A stretch of 64,000 nt of DNA from Paguma larvata (lineage: Eukaryota; Chordata; Mammalia; Carnivora; Viverridae), in the NCBI GenBank assembly GCA_030068075.1, contig CM057835.1:69358895-69422894 (forward strand), read 5' to 3'. How positions within the stretch are numbered: the first letter of the stretch is position 1; each line of letters begins with the position of its first letter. Both the position numbers and the translations under genes were made by a program. The notes under the pieces were generated by a model. It made no database searches, had not been told where the DNA came from, and was given only the letters and a program-made list of their open reading frames with translations. Below, piece by piece: positions 37,930 to 51,376 of this stretch.

Positions 37930-40698
37930 ACAAAGAATATAAAAAGTCTTCAAAGAGAAATAAATTAGGATAACATCATAAAAAATGGTGGTGACATCAC
38001 CAAAATTGTGGGGCGGGTCATTCTAAGATCTCACCTCCACTGAACAAAGAACAGAAGCTGTCAGAACCAATTTTGGGAGAACTCAGGAAAATAGTCAAAA
38101 GTTTATAGCAACCAAACAAGCACTGAATCAAGAAAAAGACACTGCCAAATGTTGACTGTAAACAAAACAATGACTGTAACTCTCTCTTGTGTGGTGACAA
38201 TCTTAAAGGAGCAGTAGTTATAAAATGTCAGTCTTAAAGTGGGGGAAGCTGTGTTCCCAGTGTGAAATCACTTCTTTGGTTCCAGGGAAGCAGAGAAGAC
38301 CACACTCACAAATAATTGTGTATGCCTATTCTAACCTGTCTGGGGGACACCTGAAGGACTGACACAATGTGCTCCTCTCTATTTCACCTAGCTTTGAATT
38401 CAGTCTGGAAAAGCTTGAAAACACTGAAAACCAAATTAAGGAGCTTCAGACACCTAAGATTATAGTCAAAACCTGCAATAGACTGCCTTAGGCAAAATCT
38501 AGAGTAAGCGTCTTTGGGAAATTAGAACATCTGAAAACAACTATATATACTGGGGAATTTGGAAAGCTATGTGCATGACCACGGCAAGACACATGCTCAG
38601 AAAAGATCTGAGAAGACTCTAGGTTTTTATCTTGGTCTGATTCCTAGGCTCAGTGCAAACCTGGCTAAGTGTTGAAAGAGGGCCTCAGGAGAGAGTTAGT
38701 TTGCAAAGACTGAGAGGGCTTCTGGAATTCAAGGAACTCTATATCAAAACAGCAGCTGAACAAAAGCTAAGGAACAGAACACAATGTGACTACATTGACA
38801 AGGAATATAGTCTTTCCAGTAATAGTTCAGAAAAGTCACTACTACAACCTTTAACAACTAATAAAAGAACAAAGCCAGGGAAGGGGAAGAATCTGATTTC
38901 CAGAGTCACCATATTATAATAGTCAAATGTTTAGTTTTCATAAAAGAAAGTGTAGAAAGTGTGATCCATTCAAAGGAAAAAAAATAATTGCCTTCCATGA
39001 GGAGATCCAGATGTCAGAATTATATCACCTATAAGCTTTAAAACAACTGCCTTAAATATACTCAAAGAGCTAAAGGAAAACATGAACAACAACAAAGAAT
39101 ATCTAAGGGAAATCAGGAAAACAATGTGTGAACAAAATGAGAATATCAATTAAGGAATAGGAATTATAAAAAAGGAACTAAATGAAAATTCTGAAAAACA
39201 CAATAGCCAAACTGAAAAATTCACATCAAATTTAAGTGGGCAGAAGATAAAATCAGTGAACTTGAATAAAGGACAACTGAAGTTGTCAAGTTTGAGAAAC
39301 AGAAAGAAAATAAAATGAAGAAAAATGAACAGGAGTGGGGGAAGGAATGACATCAGCAAAGTGATGGGAGACTCCAGTCTCCAATCCCCTCACAAAGATC
39401 AACAATAAATAGCTATCCATGAACAAATCAGCTCTGGGAGAGCTCTGGAATTTACTTAGGAATATTCAGCAACACAGTGAAATGTAACACCAGAGAATAA
39501 ATACAAAAAGGGAAAGGAAACAGCTTCATTTTGCCTTCATCATACCATCCCCCCAAGCCAGCACTGCTCAGTGAAAAGAATGCCCAGATAGACAGAGTCC
39601 TCCTCAGGAAAAGGAGAGTAGGGTAAGCAACAATCTACTCCAGTCTTTGGGGCACTGCATGAAGGATCCATTTAGGTTTCATCCCACCTAGAGACTGACA
39701 AAACTGAGAGGTATAGAGACAGCTAAGAACAAGGAAGAAAAGCAAAAGCTGCCAGTATCAGTCATGCTGTTGTAGCAACTGTGGCACCCTTTGACCTGCT
39801 CTGCATAGAACATCAGCACCTTTTCCTACTGCATGGCCAATACAGCTGCCAAGGAACCCCTGCAGATTTCACCAGCTTTTGCCCTGCTGGTATTCACGTT
39901 TGTTGATCCCAGGCACCTGAGTCTCTCCTAGCTCCCTCCACCCACCCGCCTCACCGCCACTGGAGTCCAGGACTCACACTGGTAGCCGGCAGTCCTCCAT
40001 GACTCCACATAAGTGCAAGATGTCAGTCTAGATCCCTGTAGATGATCCTTATTACCATATGTGCACTTGGCTAGCTCCTCCCTTTACCAGTTGTGCATCT
40101 GCATGCCATTGACCTGACACCCATCACCTGCCTCCATTGCTGTGTGCACATCTGTGGGAAGATCCTGGAGCCACAGAATGGCTTGATAGCCAAGGGTCTC
40201 AGCTGATCGCAGGCCTGGATCTGCCCCCGTCTTCTGTCACTGGCTTGCAGCAGTGGGTTTACCTGCAGCTAACCCTTCTAGCTGTGCATCTGCCCACCCC
40301 CAGCTTGACTTGACATTAGCTTCAACTTGCATGTGACCATTACAAAACCTAGCAGTCACAGTAGAATAGGTGAGTAGCCAGGGCTTTCATAGCTGCCAAT
40401 GTGTTTATGTTTTTTACTTTTAATATAAATGGATTAAATTCTCCAATCAAAAGACACAGAGCCTCTGATTGGATAAAAGACCAAGACTTAAGTATATTCT
40501 GCCTGTAAGAGACTCACTTTAACTTGAAGGACACACATAGTTTCAAAGTGAAGTGAAGGAAAAAAAACCATTCTATCAAGTAGAAACCAAAAGAAAGCAG
40601 GGGTAGCTATACTCATATCAAATAGACTTTAAGTCAAAAACTGTAATAAGAGACAAAGAAATTCCTTATATAAAGATAAACAAGTCAATTTATCAAAA
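37930..40698 (+). mobile_element. Old L1 remnants (5' UTR, ORF1-like and start of ORF2)
   Basis: A-rich plus-strand sequence with ORF1-like text (gagctaaaggaaaacatgaa, gaaaaacacaatagccaaac), a less clear 5' UTR-like part (about 39340-40380), then ORF2 start (ggattaaattctccaatcaa, aagacacagagcctctgatt). More than one element may be joined here. No intact frame. Confidence 0.6.
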
Positions 40699-40715
40699 GA
40701 ATATAACAGTTGTAG

Positions 40716-43700
40716 ATCTAAGGGAAGATGGCAGTAGAGTAGGAGGACCCTAGGCTTGTTTTGTCCCACAAACACAACTAGATAACTATAAAATCATCCT
40801 AAATGCCCCATAAATCAACTTGAAGACTGATAGAACAAACTCTACAACAGAATGGAGAGAAGAGGCCACATTGAAGAAAGTAGGAAGTGCAGAGGCATGG
40901 TTTAGGGAGAAATGGATCATGGTGTTGCAGAGGTGAGGGAGCCATGGTTCATGGAGAAGAGTGAGAGAGAGTAGAGAACACAGGGACTGCACAAAGAGAA
41001 GATTTCTCCAAAGCATTGGATTGGAAAATAAGAGGGTCTGAGTTTTGTAAGTTCTTGCAACTATTGGGGCTTAAAGCCTGAAACTTTAAAGGTCAATGAG
41101 TTTGGCTAGGACAGAGAGAGGGCAGGCAAACAACCAGGGGCAAATGGTGTATAAACAGGGATTTGAAGAATGCCTAGCGTGCACAGGAGTTAGATTATTT
41201 GCTCTTCTTGGAGTGCTTCCATGAGAGGCAGCATTCATGGAGGGATACCAGAACAAAGGAACTGGCCAGCACCATTTCCCTCCCTGCCCCTCAGAATAAA
41301 CACAGAGCCACAGCACAGTCCCAATGCAGATTGCCTAACTTGCTTACACCAAGCCCCCATCACCCTTTACTGCCCATGCTCTGGCCTGATTGCCCTTCTC
41401 AGTCAAGCTTGCCTCAATCTCAGAATGGTGACCCCTCCCACAGGAGACCAGCACAAACCCTTGCCCACACCATGTCTCCCAGTCAGAGAGTTCTGCAGGG
41501 CTTCAGTTCTAGTGGAGGTAGTATCAGGTCTCATTTCACTAGCAGACCAGAGCATATCTAGTTAAAACTGACTACATTCAGGTCAGAGACAAAACACTGC
41601 CCACAGCAGGCAAGAAGAGCCTCTGTAGAAAACTGGCCCGAAGAATACAGTAACCAAAACACAACAGTGGAGTGTACACAGCACACAGAGAAGACATTCC
41701 CTGAAGCACCAGGCCCTGGACACTACATGATCTCTTCTTCATAAAGCCATTGCCTTCAGGACCAGGAAACATAGCTGGCTTTTCTAACACACAGAAGAAG
41801 ACCAGATGAAAGAACAATATAAGGCCACAGTCAGAGATCTAAGCAAAGCAGATATAAGTAACATACATGATGGAGAATTTAAAGCAACAATCATAAGGAT
41901 TCTCACTGGTCTTGAGAAAATAGAAGATATGAGGGAGGCCCTTACCACAGAGATAAAAGTGTTAAAAATAAGAATCAATCAGAGATGAAGAATGCAATAA
42001 ATGAGCTTGGAAGCAGGATTAATGCAATGAACATTAGACTGGAAGAAAGAGAGGAATGAATTAGTTATTTAGAAGACAAAATAACAGAAGATAATGAAGC
42101 TGAACAAAAGAGTAAATGAAGAATTATGCAATATGAGAATAGACTTAAGGAACTCTGTGACTCCACTGAATATAATAGCATTTGTATTATAGAGATCACA
42201 GAAGAAGAGAGAAAAGGGAACAGAAAACTTATTTGAAGAAGTAGTAGTTGAAAACTTTTCTCATCTGGGAAAGGAAACAGGCATCCAGATCCAGGAGGCA
42301 CTGAAAACTCATATCAAAATTAACAAAAGTAAGCCAACACCAAGGCATATTGTGATTAAATTTGCAAAAGGTAGTGAAAAATAAAAAAATCTTAAAAGTG
42401 TCAAGACCAAAGAAGTCCTTCACTTACAAGAGAAGACCCATAAGGCTGGCAGATTTTCAACAGAAACTTGGCAGTACAGAGGGAGTGGTATGGTATATTC
42501 AAAGTGCTGAATGGGAAAAATCTGCAACCAACAATACTCTATCCAGCAAGGTTATCATTCAGAATGGAAGGAAAGATAAAGAGTTTCCTGACAAACAAAA
42601 ACTAAAGGAGTTCATGACTACTAAACCAGCCCTATAAGAAATATTAAAGGGAACTTCGAGTAGAAAAGAAAGAGCAAAAGTGACAAAGACAAGAAAGGAT
42701 TAGAGAAAATCTCCAGAAACAACAACGAAATGATAATAAAGTGGCAATAAATATATATCTACCAATAATCATCTGAATGTAAATGGACTAAATGCTCCAT
42801 TCAAAAGACATAGTATATCAGAATGGATAAAAAAAACAAGACACATGTATATGCTGTGTACATAAAATGAAGAGACTCATTTAATACCTAAAGATGCCTG
42901 CAGATTGAAAATGAGGAGATGGAGAAACATTTATCATGCAAATGGATGTGAAATGAAAGCCAGAGTAGCAATATTTATATTGTACAAAATAGTCTTTAAA
43001 GCAAAGACTAACAAGAAATAAAGAAGAGCACTATATCGTAAAAAAGGAGATAATCCAACAAGAAGATCTAACAATGGTAGATATTTATGCATTCAACAGG
43101 AGAGCACCCAAATATAGAAAAAACAGTTAGTGACAAATGTTAAGGAACTAATCGATAAAAATACAAAAATAGTAGGGGACTTTAACACCCCACTTACATT
43201 AATTGACAGATAATCTAACCAGAAAATAAACAAGGAAACATTGGCTTTGATTAACACACTGGACTAGATGGACTTAACATATATATTACAAACATTCCAT
43301 CCTAAAACAGCAGAATACACATTCTTTTCAAGTGCACATGGAACGTTCTCCAGACTACATCATATACTAGGTCACAAGTCAGGCCTCAATAAATACAAAA
43401 AGATTGATATCATACCAATCTTTTCTGACCATAACATTATGAAACCAGAAGTCAACTAAAATCAAGAAAATATTTGGAAGGATCACAAATACATGGGGGT
43501 TAAACAACATTCTACTAAACAATGAATGAGATAACTAGGAAATCAAGAAGTAAAAATAAGCTACACGGAAACACACGGAAATGAAAACATGACAGTCTAA
43601 AACCTTTGGGATGCAGGAAAAGCAGCTGTAAGAGGGATGTAAATAACAATATAGGTCTACCTTAAGAAGCAAGAAAAATCTCAAACATCCTAACCTTACA

Positions 43701-46486
43701 CCTAAATGATCTAGAAAAAGAACAACAAACGAAACCCCAAACCAGCAGAAGGAAAGATATAATAAAGATTACAGGAGAAATAAATGATATGAAAACAAAC
43801 AAACAAAGAAACCAAACCAAACCAAACCAAAACAAAAACAAAAAAACAATAGAACGCTTCAAAGCACTGAGGATCTGGTTCTTTGAAAAAAATCAACAAA
43901 ATAGATAGACCTCTAGCCAGACTCATCAGAGAGATTGAGAGAGAGAGAGAACTCAAATAAACAAAATCACAAATGAAAGAGGAAAAATGACAACCGACAC
44001 CACAAAAATACAAACAATTGCAAGAGAACATTATGAAAAACTGTATGCCAACAAATTAGAAAACTTAGAAGAAATAGATAAATTCCTAGAAACATATAAA
44101 CAACCAAAACTGAAGCATAAAGAAATAGAAAATTTGAACAGATCAATTACCAGCTATAAAATTGAATCAGTAATAAAAAAAAAAAACTCAACAAACAAAA
44201 GTCCAGGACCAAATGGCTTCACAGGCAAATTCTACCAAAACATTTAAATAACAGTTAATAACTATTCTTCCCAAACTATTTCAAAAAAAAATAAAAGAAA
44301 GAAAACTTCCAAGTTTATTCTATGAGACCAGTATCATCCTGACACCAGAACCAGATAAAAACGTTAAAAAAGAAAGCAGAACATTAGGCCAATATCCCTG
44401 ATGAACATAAATACAAAAATCCTCAACAAAATACAAGCAAACCAAATCCAACAATATATTTTAAAAACTCATTCACCACGATTAAGTGGGGTTTATTCTT
44501 GGGTTACAAGTATGGTTCAATATTTGCAATTCAATCAACATGATACATCACATCAATAAAAGAAGGGATTAAAAACCATGTGATCATTTTAGCAGATGGA
44601 TGCAGAAAAAGCATTTCACAAAGTACAACATCCATTCTTGATAAAACCCCTCAACAATGTAGGTTTAGAGGGAATATACTTCAACATAATAAATGCTGTA
44701 TATGAAAAACCCATAGTGAACATCAAATTCAATGGGGAAAAACTGAGAGCTTTCCCCTGACTTTAGGTCAGGAACAAGACAAGGATGTTCACTCTCACCA
44801 CTTTTATTCAACATAGTATTGGAAGTCCTAGCCACAACAGACAATGAAAAGATATAAAAGGCATCCAAATCAGCAAGGAAGAAGTAAAACTTTTACTTTT
44901 GCAGATGACATGATACCGTACATAAAAAAAAAAAAACCAAAAAGACTCCACCAAAAATCTTCTAGAACTGATAAATGAATTCAGTAAAATCACAGGATAT
45001 GAAATAAATGTATGAAAAAATATATTTCTATACACTAATAATGAAGCAGCAGAAAGACAAATTAAGGAATGAACCTCATTTACAATTGCACCAAAAATAA
45101 TAAGATATGTAGGAATGAGCCTAGGCAAAGAGGTGAAAGACCTGTATTCTGCAAATAAATAAAATATTGATGAAAGGAATGGAAGACAACACAAATAAAT
45201 GGAAAGACATTCCATGCTCATGGATCAGAAGAATGAATATTGTTGTTAAAATGTCTATACTACCCAAAGGAATCTACAGATTTAATGTAATCGGTATCAA
45301 AATACCAACAGAATTTTTTACAGAGCAAGAACAAAAAATCCTAAAGTTTGTATGGAACCCACAAAAGACCCAAAATAGCCACAGGAATTGAAAAAGAAAA
45401 GCAAAGCTGGAGAAATCACAATTCTGGGCTTTAAGTTATATTACAAAGCTGTAGTGATCAAAACAATATGGTACTGACAAAAATAGACACATAGATCAGT
45501 AGGAAAGACTAGAAAACACAAAAATAAATGCACAATTATGTGGTTAATCTTTGACAAAGCAGGAAAGAATATGCAATGGGAAAAAGACAGTCTCTTCAAC
45601 AAATGTTGTTGTGAAAACTCATCAGATACATGCAAAAGAATGAGACTGAACCACTTTATTATATCATATACAAAAATGAATTCAAAACGGATTAAAGACC
45701 TAACCTCCAATAAACGTGAGACCTGAAACCATAAAAATCCTTGAAGACAGCACAGGCAGTAATTTCTGTGATATCAGCTATATTAATTTCTTTCTAGATA
45801 TGTCTCCTAAGGCAATGGAAATAAAAACAAAAATAAACTATTGGGACTTCATCAAAATAAAAAGCTTTTGCACAGCAAAGAAAACAATCAACAAAACTAA
45901 AAGGCATTCTATGTAATGGGAGAAGATATTTGCAAATGATGTATCTGATAAAGAGTTAGTATCCAAAATATATAAAGAACTTATCAAATGCAACACCCTA
46001 AAAATTAGTAATCCAATTAAAAAATGGGCAAAGGACATGAACAGATATTTTTCCAAAGAAGAAACACCAATGGCCAACAGAAACATGAAATGATGCTCAA
46101 CATCACTCATCATCAGGGAAATGTAAATCAAAAGTACAGTGAGATACCACTTCACACTTGTCGCAATGGCTAAAATCAGCAATGCAAGAAACAACAGGTG
46201 TTGTTGGCAGGGATGTGGAGAAAGGGTAATACGTGTGCACTGTTGTTGAGAATGCAAACCAGCACAGCTACTTTGGAAAACAGTATGGAGTTTTCTCAAA
46301 AAGTTAAAACTAGAACTATGATCCATCAATTGCACTACTAGATATTTATTTGAAGAATACAAAATACTAATTCAAAGAGATATATCCACCCTAATGTTTA
46401 TAGCAGCATTATTATAATAACCAAATAGCCAAATTATGGAAACAGCTCAAGTGTCTATCAACTGCTGAATGGATAAAGAAAATACG

Positions 46487-46525
<39 letters not shown>

Positions 46526-46924
46526 GGAATATTACTCAGCCATAAAAAGAATAAAATCTTGCCATTTGCAATGAAGTGGGTGTAGCTAGAGAGTATTATG
46601 CTAAGCGAAATCAGTCAGTCAGAGAAAGAAAAATGCCATATTATTTCACACTATGTAGAATTCAAGAAACAAAACAAAGCAAAGGGCAAAAAGACAGAGA
46701 GGCATAAAAATAAACAGACTCTTAACTATAGAGAAACAAACTGATGGTTACCAGAGGGGAAGTAGGTGAGGGGATGGGTTAAATAGGTAATGGGGAATAA
46801 GGAGTGTACTTTTTGTGATGAGCAACAAATGTTGTATGAAAGTGTTGAATCACTTTATTGTACACCTGACACGAATATTACACTGTATGTTAACTAACTG
46901 GAATTTAAATAAAACTTAAAAATT
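40716..46924 (+). mobile_element. Old full-length L1, decayed
   Basis: Starts ctaagggaagatggcagtag, the usual carnivore L1 5' end, and runs through 5' UTR, ORF1 remnant (41806-42640) and ORF2 remnant to an A-rich tail. Endonuclease text VGDFNTPL is readable near 43173; many stops follow. The flanks AGAATATAACAGTTGTA (40699-40715) and AGAATATAATAATTGTA (46925-46941) are a 17-bp duplication with two changes. It is inserted in an older L1, whose ORF2 resumes right after. Confidence 0.88.
46488..46522 (+). repeat. (GT)n microsatellite
   Basis: GT dinucleotide run inside the old L1 tail region. Confidence 0.95.
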
Positions 46925-46941
46925 AGAATATAATAATTGTA

Positions 46942-47250
46942 AATATGCATATACACAACATTGGAACACATAAATATATTAAGCAAATACTAACAGACCT
47001 GAGGGAGTAATCAACAAAAATACAATAATAGTAGAGGACTTCAGCACCCCACTTCCAACAATGGATAGATCATCCAGACTAGAAATCACCAAGGAAACAT
47101 GCGACTTGAATAACAATTTAGACCAAATGGACTTGAGAGACATATGTAGAAATGCCATCCAACAGCAGCAGAATATACATTCTTTTCAAGCGCACATGAA
47201 CTCTCCAGGATAAATCACATGTTAAGTCATAGAATATGACTTAGAATATT
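46942..47250 (+). mobile_element. Older L1 ORF2, continuation
   Basis: Resumes the endonuclease region interrupted at 40715 (agaggacttcagcacccca, cattcttttcaagcgcacat). It is cut off by the young minus-strand L1. I did not find its continuation on the far side. Confidence 0.8.
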
Positions 47251-47413
47251 TATTTATTTATTTATTTATTTTTATAATAGTTTATTTTCAAATTGGTTTA
47301 CATATAACACCCAGTGTTCATCCCAACATGTGCCCTTTTTAATGCCCATCACCCCCTCTCCCCCCTCCCTCATCCCCCTTACCCTCAGTTTTTTCTTAGT
47401 CTTTGAGAGTCTC

Positions 47414-50400
47414 TTATGTTTTATCTCCCTCCCTCTCTGTGTCTTTTTTTTCTTTCCCCTCTTCCCCTCCCCCTGGTTTTTGCTTAGTTTCACAAAGTCC
47501 ACCTATTCGTGGAAACATATGGTATCTGTCTTTTTCTGACTGACTTATTTCACTTAACATAATACCCTCCAGTTCCATCCATGTTGCTACACATGGCCAG
47601 ATTTCATTTTTTCTCATTGCCACGTAGTAGTCCATTGTATATAAGTACCATAACTTCTTTATCCATTCGTCAGTTGATGGGCACTTGGTCTCTTTCCATG
47701 ATTTGGCTATTGTCGAAAGTGCTGCTATGAACATTGGGGTACACGTGCTCCTATGCATCAGCATTCCTGTGTCTCTTGGGTAGATTCCTAGCAGGGCTAT
47801 TGCTGGGTCATAGGGTAGCTCTATTTTCATTTTTTTGAGGAACCTCCACACCGTTTTCCAGAGTGGCTGCACCAGTTTGCATTCCCACCAACAGTGTAGG
47901 AGGGTGCCTACTTCTCCACATCCTCGCCAGCATCTATAGTTTCCTGATTTGTTCATTTTAGCCACTCTGACTGGTGTGAGGTGGTATCTCAGTGTAGTTT
48001 TGATTTGTATTTCCCTGATGATGAGTGACATTGAGCATCGTTTCATGTGTCTGTTGGCCATCTGAATGTCCCCTTTGGAGAAGTGTCTATTCATATCTTC
48101 TGCCCATTTCTTCACTGGGTTGTTTGTTTTTTGGGTGTGGAGTTTGGTAAGTTCTTTATAAATTTTAGATATTAGTCCTTTATCCGATATGTCATTTGCG
48201 ATGATCTTTTCCCATTCCGTTGGTTGCCTATTCGTTTTGTTGGTTGTTTCTTTTGCCGTGCAGAAGCTTTTTATCTTGATGAGGTCCCAATAGTTCATCT
48301 TTGCTTTTAATTCTCTTGCCTTTGGAGACGTGTCGAGTAAGAAATTTGTGCATCTTAGGTCAAAGAGGCTTTTTCCTGTTTTCTCCTCTAGGATTTTGAC
48401 GGTTTCCTGTCTCACATTCAGATCTTTTATCCATTTAGAATTTATTTTTGTGAGTGGTGTAAGAAAGTGGTCTAGTTTCATTCTTTTGCATGTTGCTGTC
48501 CAATTCTCCCAGCACCATTTGTTAAAAAGGCTGTCTTTTTTCCATTGGATACATTTTCCCGCTTTGTCAAAGATTAGTTGGCCATATACTTGCGGGTCCA
48601 TTTCTGAGTTTTCTATTCTATTCCATTGGTCTATGCGTCTGTTTTTGTGCCAATACCATACAGTCTTGATGACCACCGCTTTGTAGTCTGGGATTGTGAT
48701 GCCTCCCGCCTTGGTTTTATTCTTCAGTATTATTTTGGCTATTCGAGGTCTTTTGTGGTTCCATACAAATTTTAGGATTGTTTGCTCTAGCTTTGAGAAG
48801 AATGCTGGTGCAATTTTGATTGGGATTGCATTGAATGTGTAGATTGCTTTGGGTAGTATTGCCATTTTGACGATATTTATTCTTCCAATCCATGAGCATG
48901 GGATGTTTTTCCATTTCCTTGTGTCTTCCTCAATTTCCTTCATAAGTTTTTTATAGTTTTCAGTGTAGAGGTCTTTCACATCTTTGGTTAGGTTTATTCC
49001 TAAGTATTTTATGGTTTTTGGTGCAATTGTGAAAGGGATTAGCTTCTTTATTTCTCTTTCTGCTGCTTCATTGTTGGTGTATAGAAATGCCACCGATTTC
49101 TGTACATTGATTTTGTATCCTGCAACTTTGCTGAAATCATGAATCAGTTCTAGTAGGCTTTTGGTGGATTCTGTCGGGTTTTCCATGTAAAGTATCATGT
49201 CATCTGCAAAAAGTGAAAGTTTGACTTCCTCCTTGCCAATCTTGATGCCTTTTATTTTGTTTTGTTGTCTGATTGCTGATGCTAAGACTTCCAGCACTAT
49301 GTTAAATAGCAGTGGCGAGAGTGGACACCCCTGTCGTGTTCCTGATCTCAGGGGGAAGGCTTTCAATTTTTCCCCATTGAGGATGATATTAGCTGTGGGC
49401 TTTTCATATATGGCTTTTATGATGTTTAAGTATGTTCCTTCTATCCCGACTTTCTCGAGAGTTTTTATTAAGAAAGGATGCTGTATTTTGTCAAATGCTT
49501 TTTCTGCATCTATTGACAGGATCATATGGTTCTTATCTTTTCTTTTGTTGATGTGATGTATCACGTTGATTGATTTGCGAATATTGAACCAGCCCTGCAA
49601 CCCAGGGATGAATCCTACTTGATCATGGTGGATAATTCTCTTTATATGCTGTTGGATTCGATTTGCTAGTATCTTGTTGAGAATTTTTGCATCCATATTC
49701 ATCAGGGATATTGGCCTGTAATTTTCTTTCTTTGCTGGGTCTCTATCTGGTTTGGGAATCAAAGTGATGCTGGCTTCATAGAATGAGTCCGGGAGTTTTC
49801 CTTCCGTTTCAATTTTTTGGAACAGCTTGAGGAGGATAGGAATTAACTCTGTTTTAAATGTCTGGTAAAATTCCGCAGGAAAGCCATCTGGTCCAGGGCT
49901 TTTATTTGCTGGGAGGTTTTTAATAACGGATTCTATTTCTTCACTAGTTATGGGTCTGTTCAAATTTTCTATTTCTTCCCGTTTGAGTTTTGGTAGCGTG
50001 TGGCTATTTAGGAAGCTGTCCATTTCTTCCAGATTGCCAAGTTTGGTGGCATATAATTTTTCATAGTATTCTCTGATGATTGCTTCTATCTCTGAGGGAT
50101 TGGTTGTAATTTCTCCCTTTTCATTCACGATTTTATTTATTTGAGTTCTCTCTCTTTTCTTTTTGAGAAGCCTGGCTAGAGGTTTGTCTATTTTGTTTAT
50201 TTTTTCAAAGAACCAGCTTTTGGTTTCATTGATCTGTTCCACTACCTTTTCTGTCTCCATATGGTTAATTTGAGCTCTGATCTTTGTTATTTCTCTCTTT
50301 CTGCTGGGCTTGGGTTGTTTTAGTTGATCTGCTTCTAGTTCCTTTAGGCGTGCTGTTAGAATTTGTGTTATTGATTTTTCTTGTTTCTTGAGATGGGCCT

Positions 50401-51376
50401 GGATTGCAATATATTTCCCTCTCAGGACTGCCTTTGCTGCATCCCAGAGCGTTTGGATTGTTGTATTTTCATTTTCATTTGTTTCCATGTATTTTTTAAT
50501 TTCTTCTCTGATGGCTTGGTTGACCCAGTCATCTTTTAGTAGGTTATTTCTTAGCCGCCAGGTTCTTGGATATTTTCCAGGCTTTCTCCTGTGGTTGATT
50601 TCAAGTTTCAAAGCATTGTGGTCTGACACTGTACACGGTATGATCTCAATTCTTTTATATTTATTCAGAGCTTCCCTGTGCCCCAGAATGTGGTCTATCT
50701 TGGAAAATGTACCGTGTGCAGATGAGAAGAACGTAAATTCCTTTGCTTCTGGATGAAGGACCCTAAAGATGTCTGTGAGGCCCATCTGTCCTAATGTGTC
50801 ATTCAGGGCTATTGTTTCTGCGGAGATTTTCTGTTTTGTTGATCTATCCAATGCTGAGAGTGGAGTGTTGAGAACCCCTACTATTAGGACATTTTTATCG
50901 ATGAGGTTGCTAATGTTTGTAATTAGTTGTTTTACAAATTTGGGTGCCCCTGAATTCGGTGCGTAGATATTTACAATTGTTAGCTCTTCCTGCTGGATGG
51001 TCCCTGAGACTATTATATAATGTCCTTCCTCATCTCTTATTACATCGTTCATTTTAAAGTCTAATTTGTCTGATATAAGTGTGGCTACTCCGGCTTTCTT
51101 CTGACTTCCAGTAGCATGGTAGATAGTTCTCCATCCCCTCACTTTCAATCTGAAGGTGTCTTCAGGTTTAAGATGAGTTTCTTGAAGACAGCAAATAGAT
51201 GGGTCTTGTTTTTTAATCCATTCTGTTATCCTGTGTCTTTTGATTGGCGCATTTAGTCCATTTACATTCAGTGTTAATATTGAAAAATATGGGCTTACAG
51301 TCACTGTATTATCTGTAAGTTTCATGTTTGTAAGGCTGTCTCTGGTAGTTTGTGTTCTTTGCCTCCTTGTTTTCAT
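47414..51376 (-). CDS. L1 ORF2 (endonuclease, reverse transcriptase), uninterrupted
   Basis: Open for 1320 codons. The real start may be the Met at codon 18 ([20 protein letters not shown]). Domains in order: AP-type endonuclease ([27 protein letters not shown]), reverse transcriptase ([23 protein letters not shown], catalytic LFADDMILY), and a C-terminal zinc-knuckle-like motif C-x3-C-x7-H-x4-C ([18 protein letters not shown]). The protein would nick target DNA and copy its own RNA. The endonuclease motif VGD-x-NTPL reads VGVLNTPL (codon GTT at 50875-50873): the metal-site Asp is Val, so nicking is expected to be impaired. The start overlaps the ORF1 stop as ATGA. Confidence 0.93.
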   Translation of the reverse strand: MKTRRQRTQTTRDSLTNMKLTDNTVTVSPYFSILTLNVNGLNAPIKRHRITEWIKKQDPSICCLQETHLKPEDTFRLKVRGWRTIYHATGSQKKAGVATLISDKLDFKMNDVIRDEEGHYIIVSGTIQQEELTIVNIYAPNSGAPKFVKQLITNISNLIDKNVLIVGVLNTPLSALDRSTKQKISAETIALNDTLGQMGLTDIFRVLHPEAKEFTFFSSAHGTFSKIDHILGHREALNKYKRIEIIPCTVSDHNALKLEINHRRKPGKYPRTWRLRNNLLKDDWVNQAIREEIKKYMETNENENTTIQTLWDAAKAVLRGKYIAIQAHLKKQEKSITQILTARLKELEADQLKQPKPSRKREITKIRAQINHMETEKVVEQINETKSWFFEKINKIDKPLARLLKKKRERTQINKIVNEKGEITTNPSEIEAIIREYYEKLYATKLGNLEEMDSFLNSHTLPKLKREEIENLNRPITSEEIESVIKNLPANKSPGPDGFPAEFYQTFKTELIPILLKLFQKIETEGKLPDSFYEASITLIPKPDRDPAKKENYRPISLMNMDAKILNKILANRIQQHIKRIIHHDQVGFIPGLQGWFNIRKSINVIHHINKRKDKNHMILSIDAEKAFDKIQHPFLIKTLEKVGIEGTYLNIIKAIYEKPTANIILNGEKLKAFPLRSGTRQGCPLSPLLFNIVLEVLASAIRQQNKIKGIKIGKEEVKLSLFADDMILYMENPTESTKSLLELIHDFSKVAGYKINVQKSVAFLYTNNEAAEREIKKLIPFTIAPKTIKYLGINLTKDVKDLYTENYKKLMKEIEEDTRKWKNIPCSWIGRINIVKMAILPKAIYTFNAIPIKIAPAFFSKLEQTILKFVWNHKRPRIAKIILKNKTKAGGITIPDYKAVVIKTVWYWHKNRRIDQWNRIENSEMDPQVYGQLIFDKAGKCIQWKKDSLFNKWCWENWTATCKRMKLDHFLTPLTKINSKWIKDLNVRQETVKILEEKTGKSLFDLRCTNFLLDTSPKARELKAKMNYWDLIKIKSFCTAKETTNKTNRQPTEWEKIIANDISDKGLISKIYKELTKLHTQKTNNPVKKWAEDMNRHFSKGDIQMANRHMKRCSMSLIIREIQIKTTLRYHLTPVRVAKMNKSGNYRCWRGCGEVGTLLHCWWECKLVQPLWKTVWRFLKKMKIELPYDPAIALLGIYPRDTGMLMHRSTCTPMFIAALSTIAKSWKETKCPSTDEWIKKLWYLYTMDYYVAMRKNEIWPCVATWMELEGIMLSEISQSEKDRYHMFPRIGGLCETKQKPGGGEEGKEKKDTEREGDKT

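Noticed and set aside
43793..43850. Short regular repeats as a possible CRISPR-like array
   Set aside because: Simple (AAACC/AAAC)n satellite drift inside a decayed L1 in mammalian DNA; no spacers.
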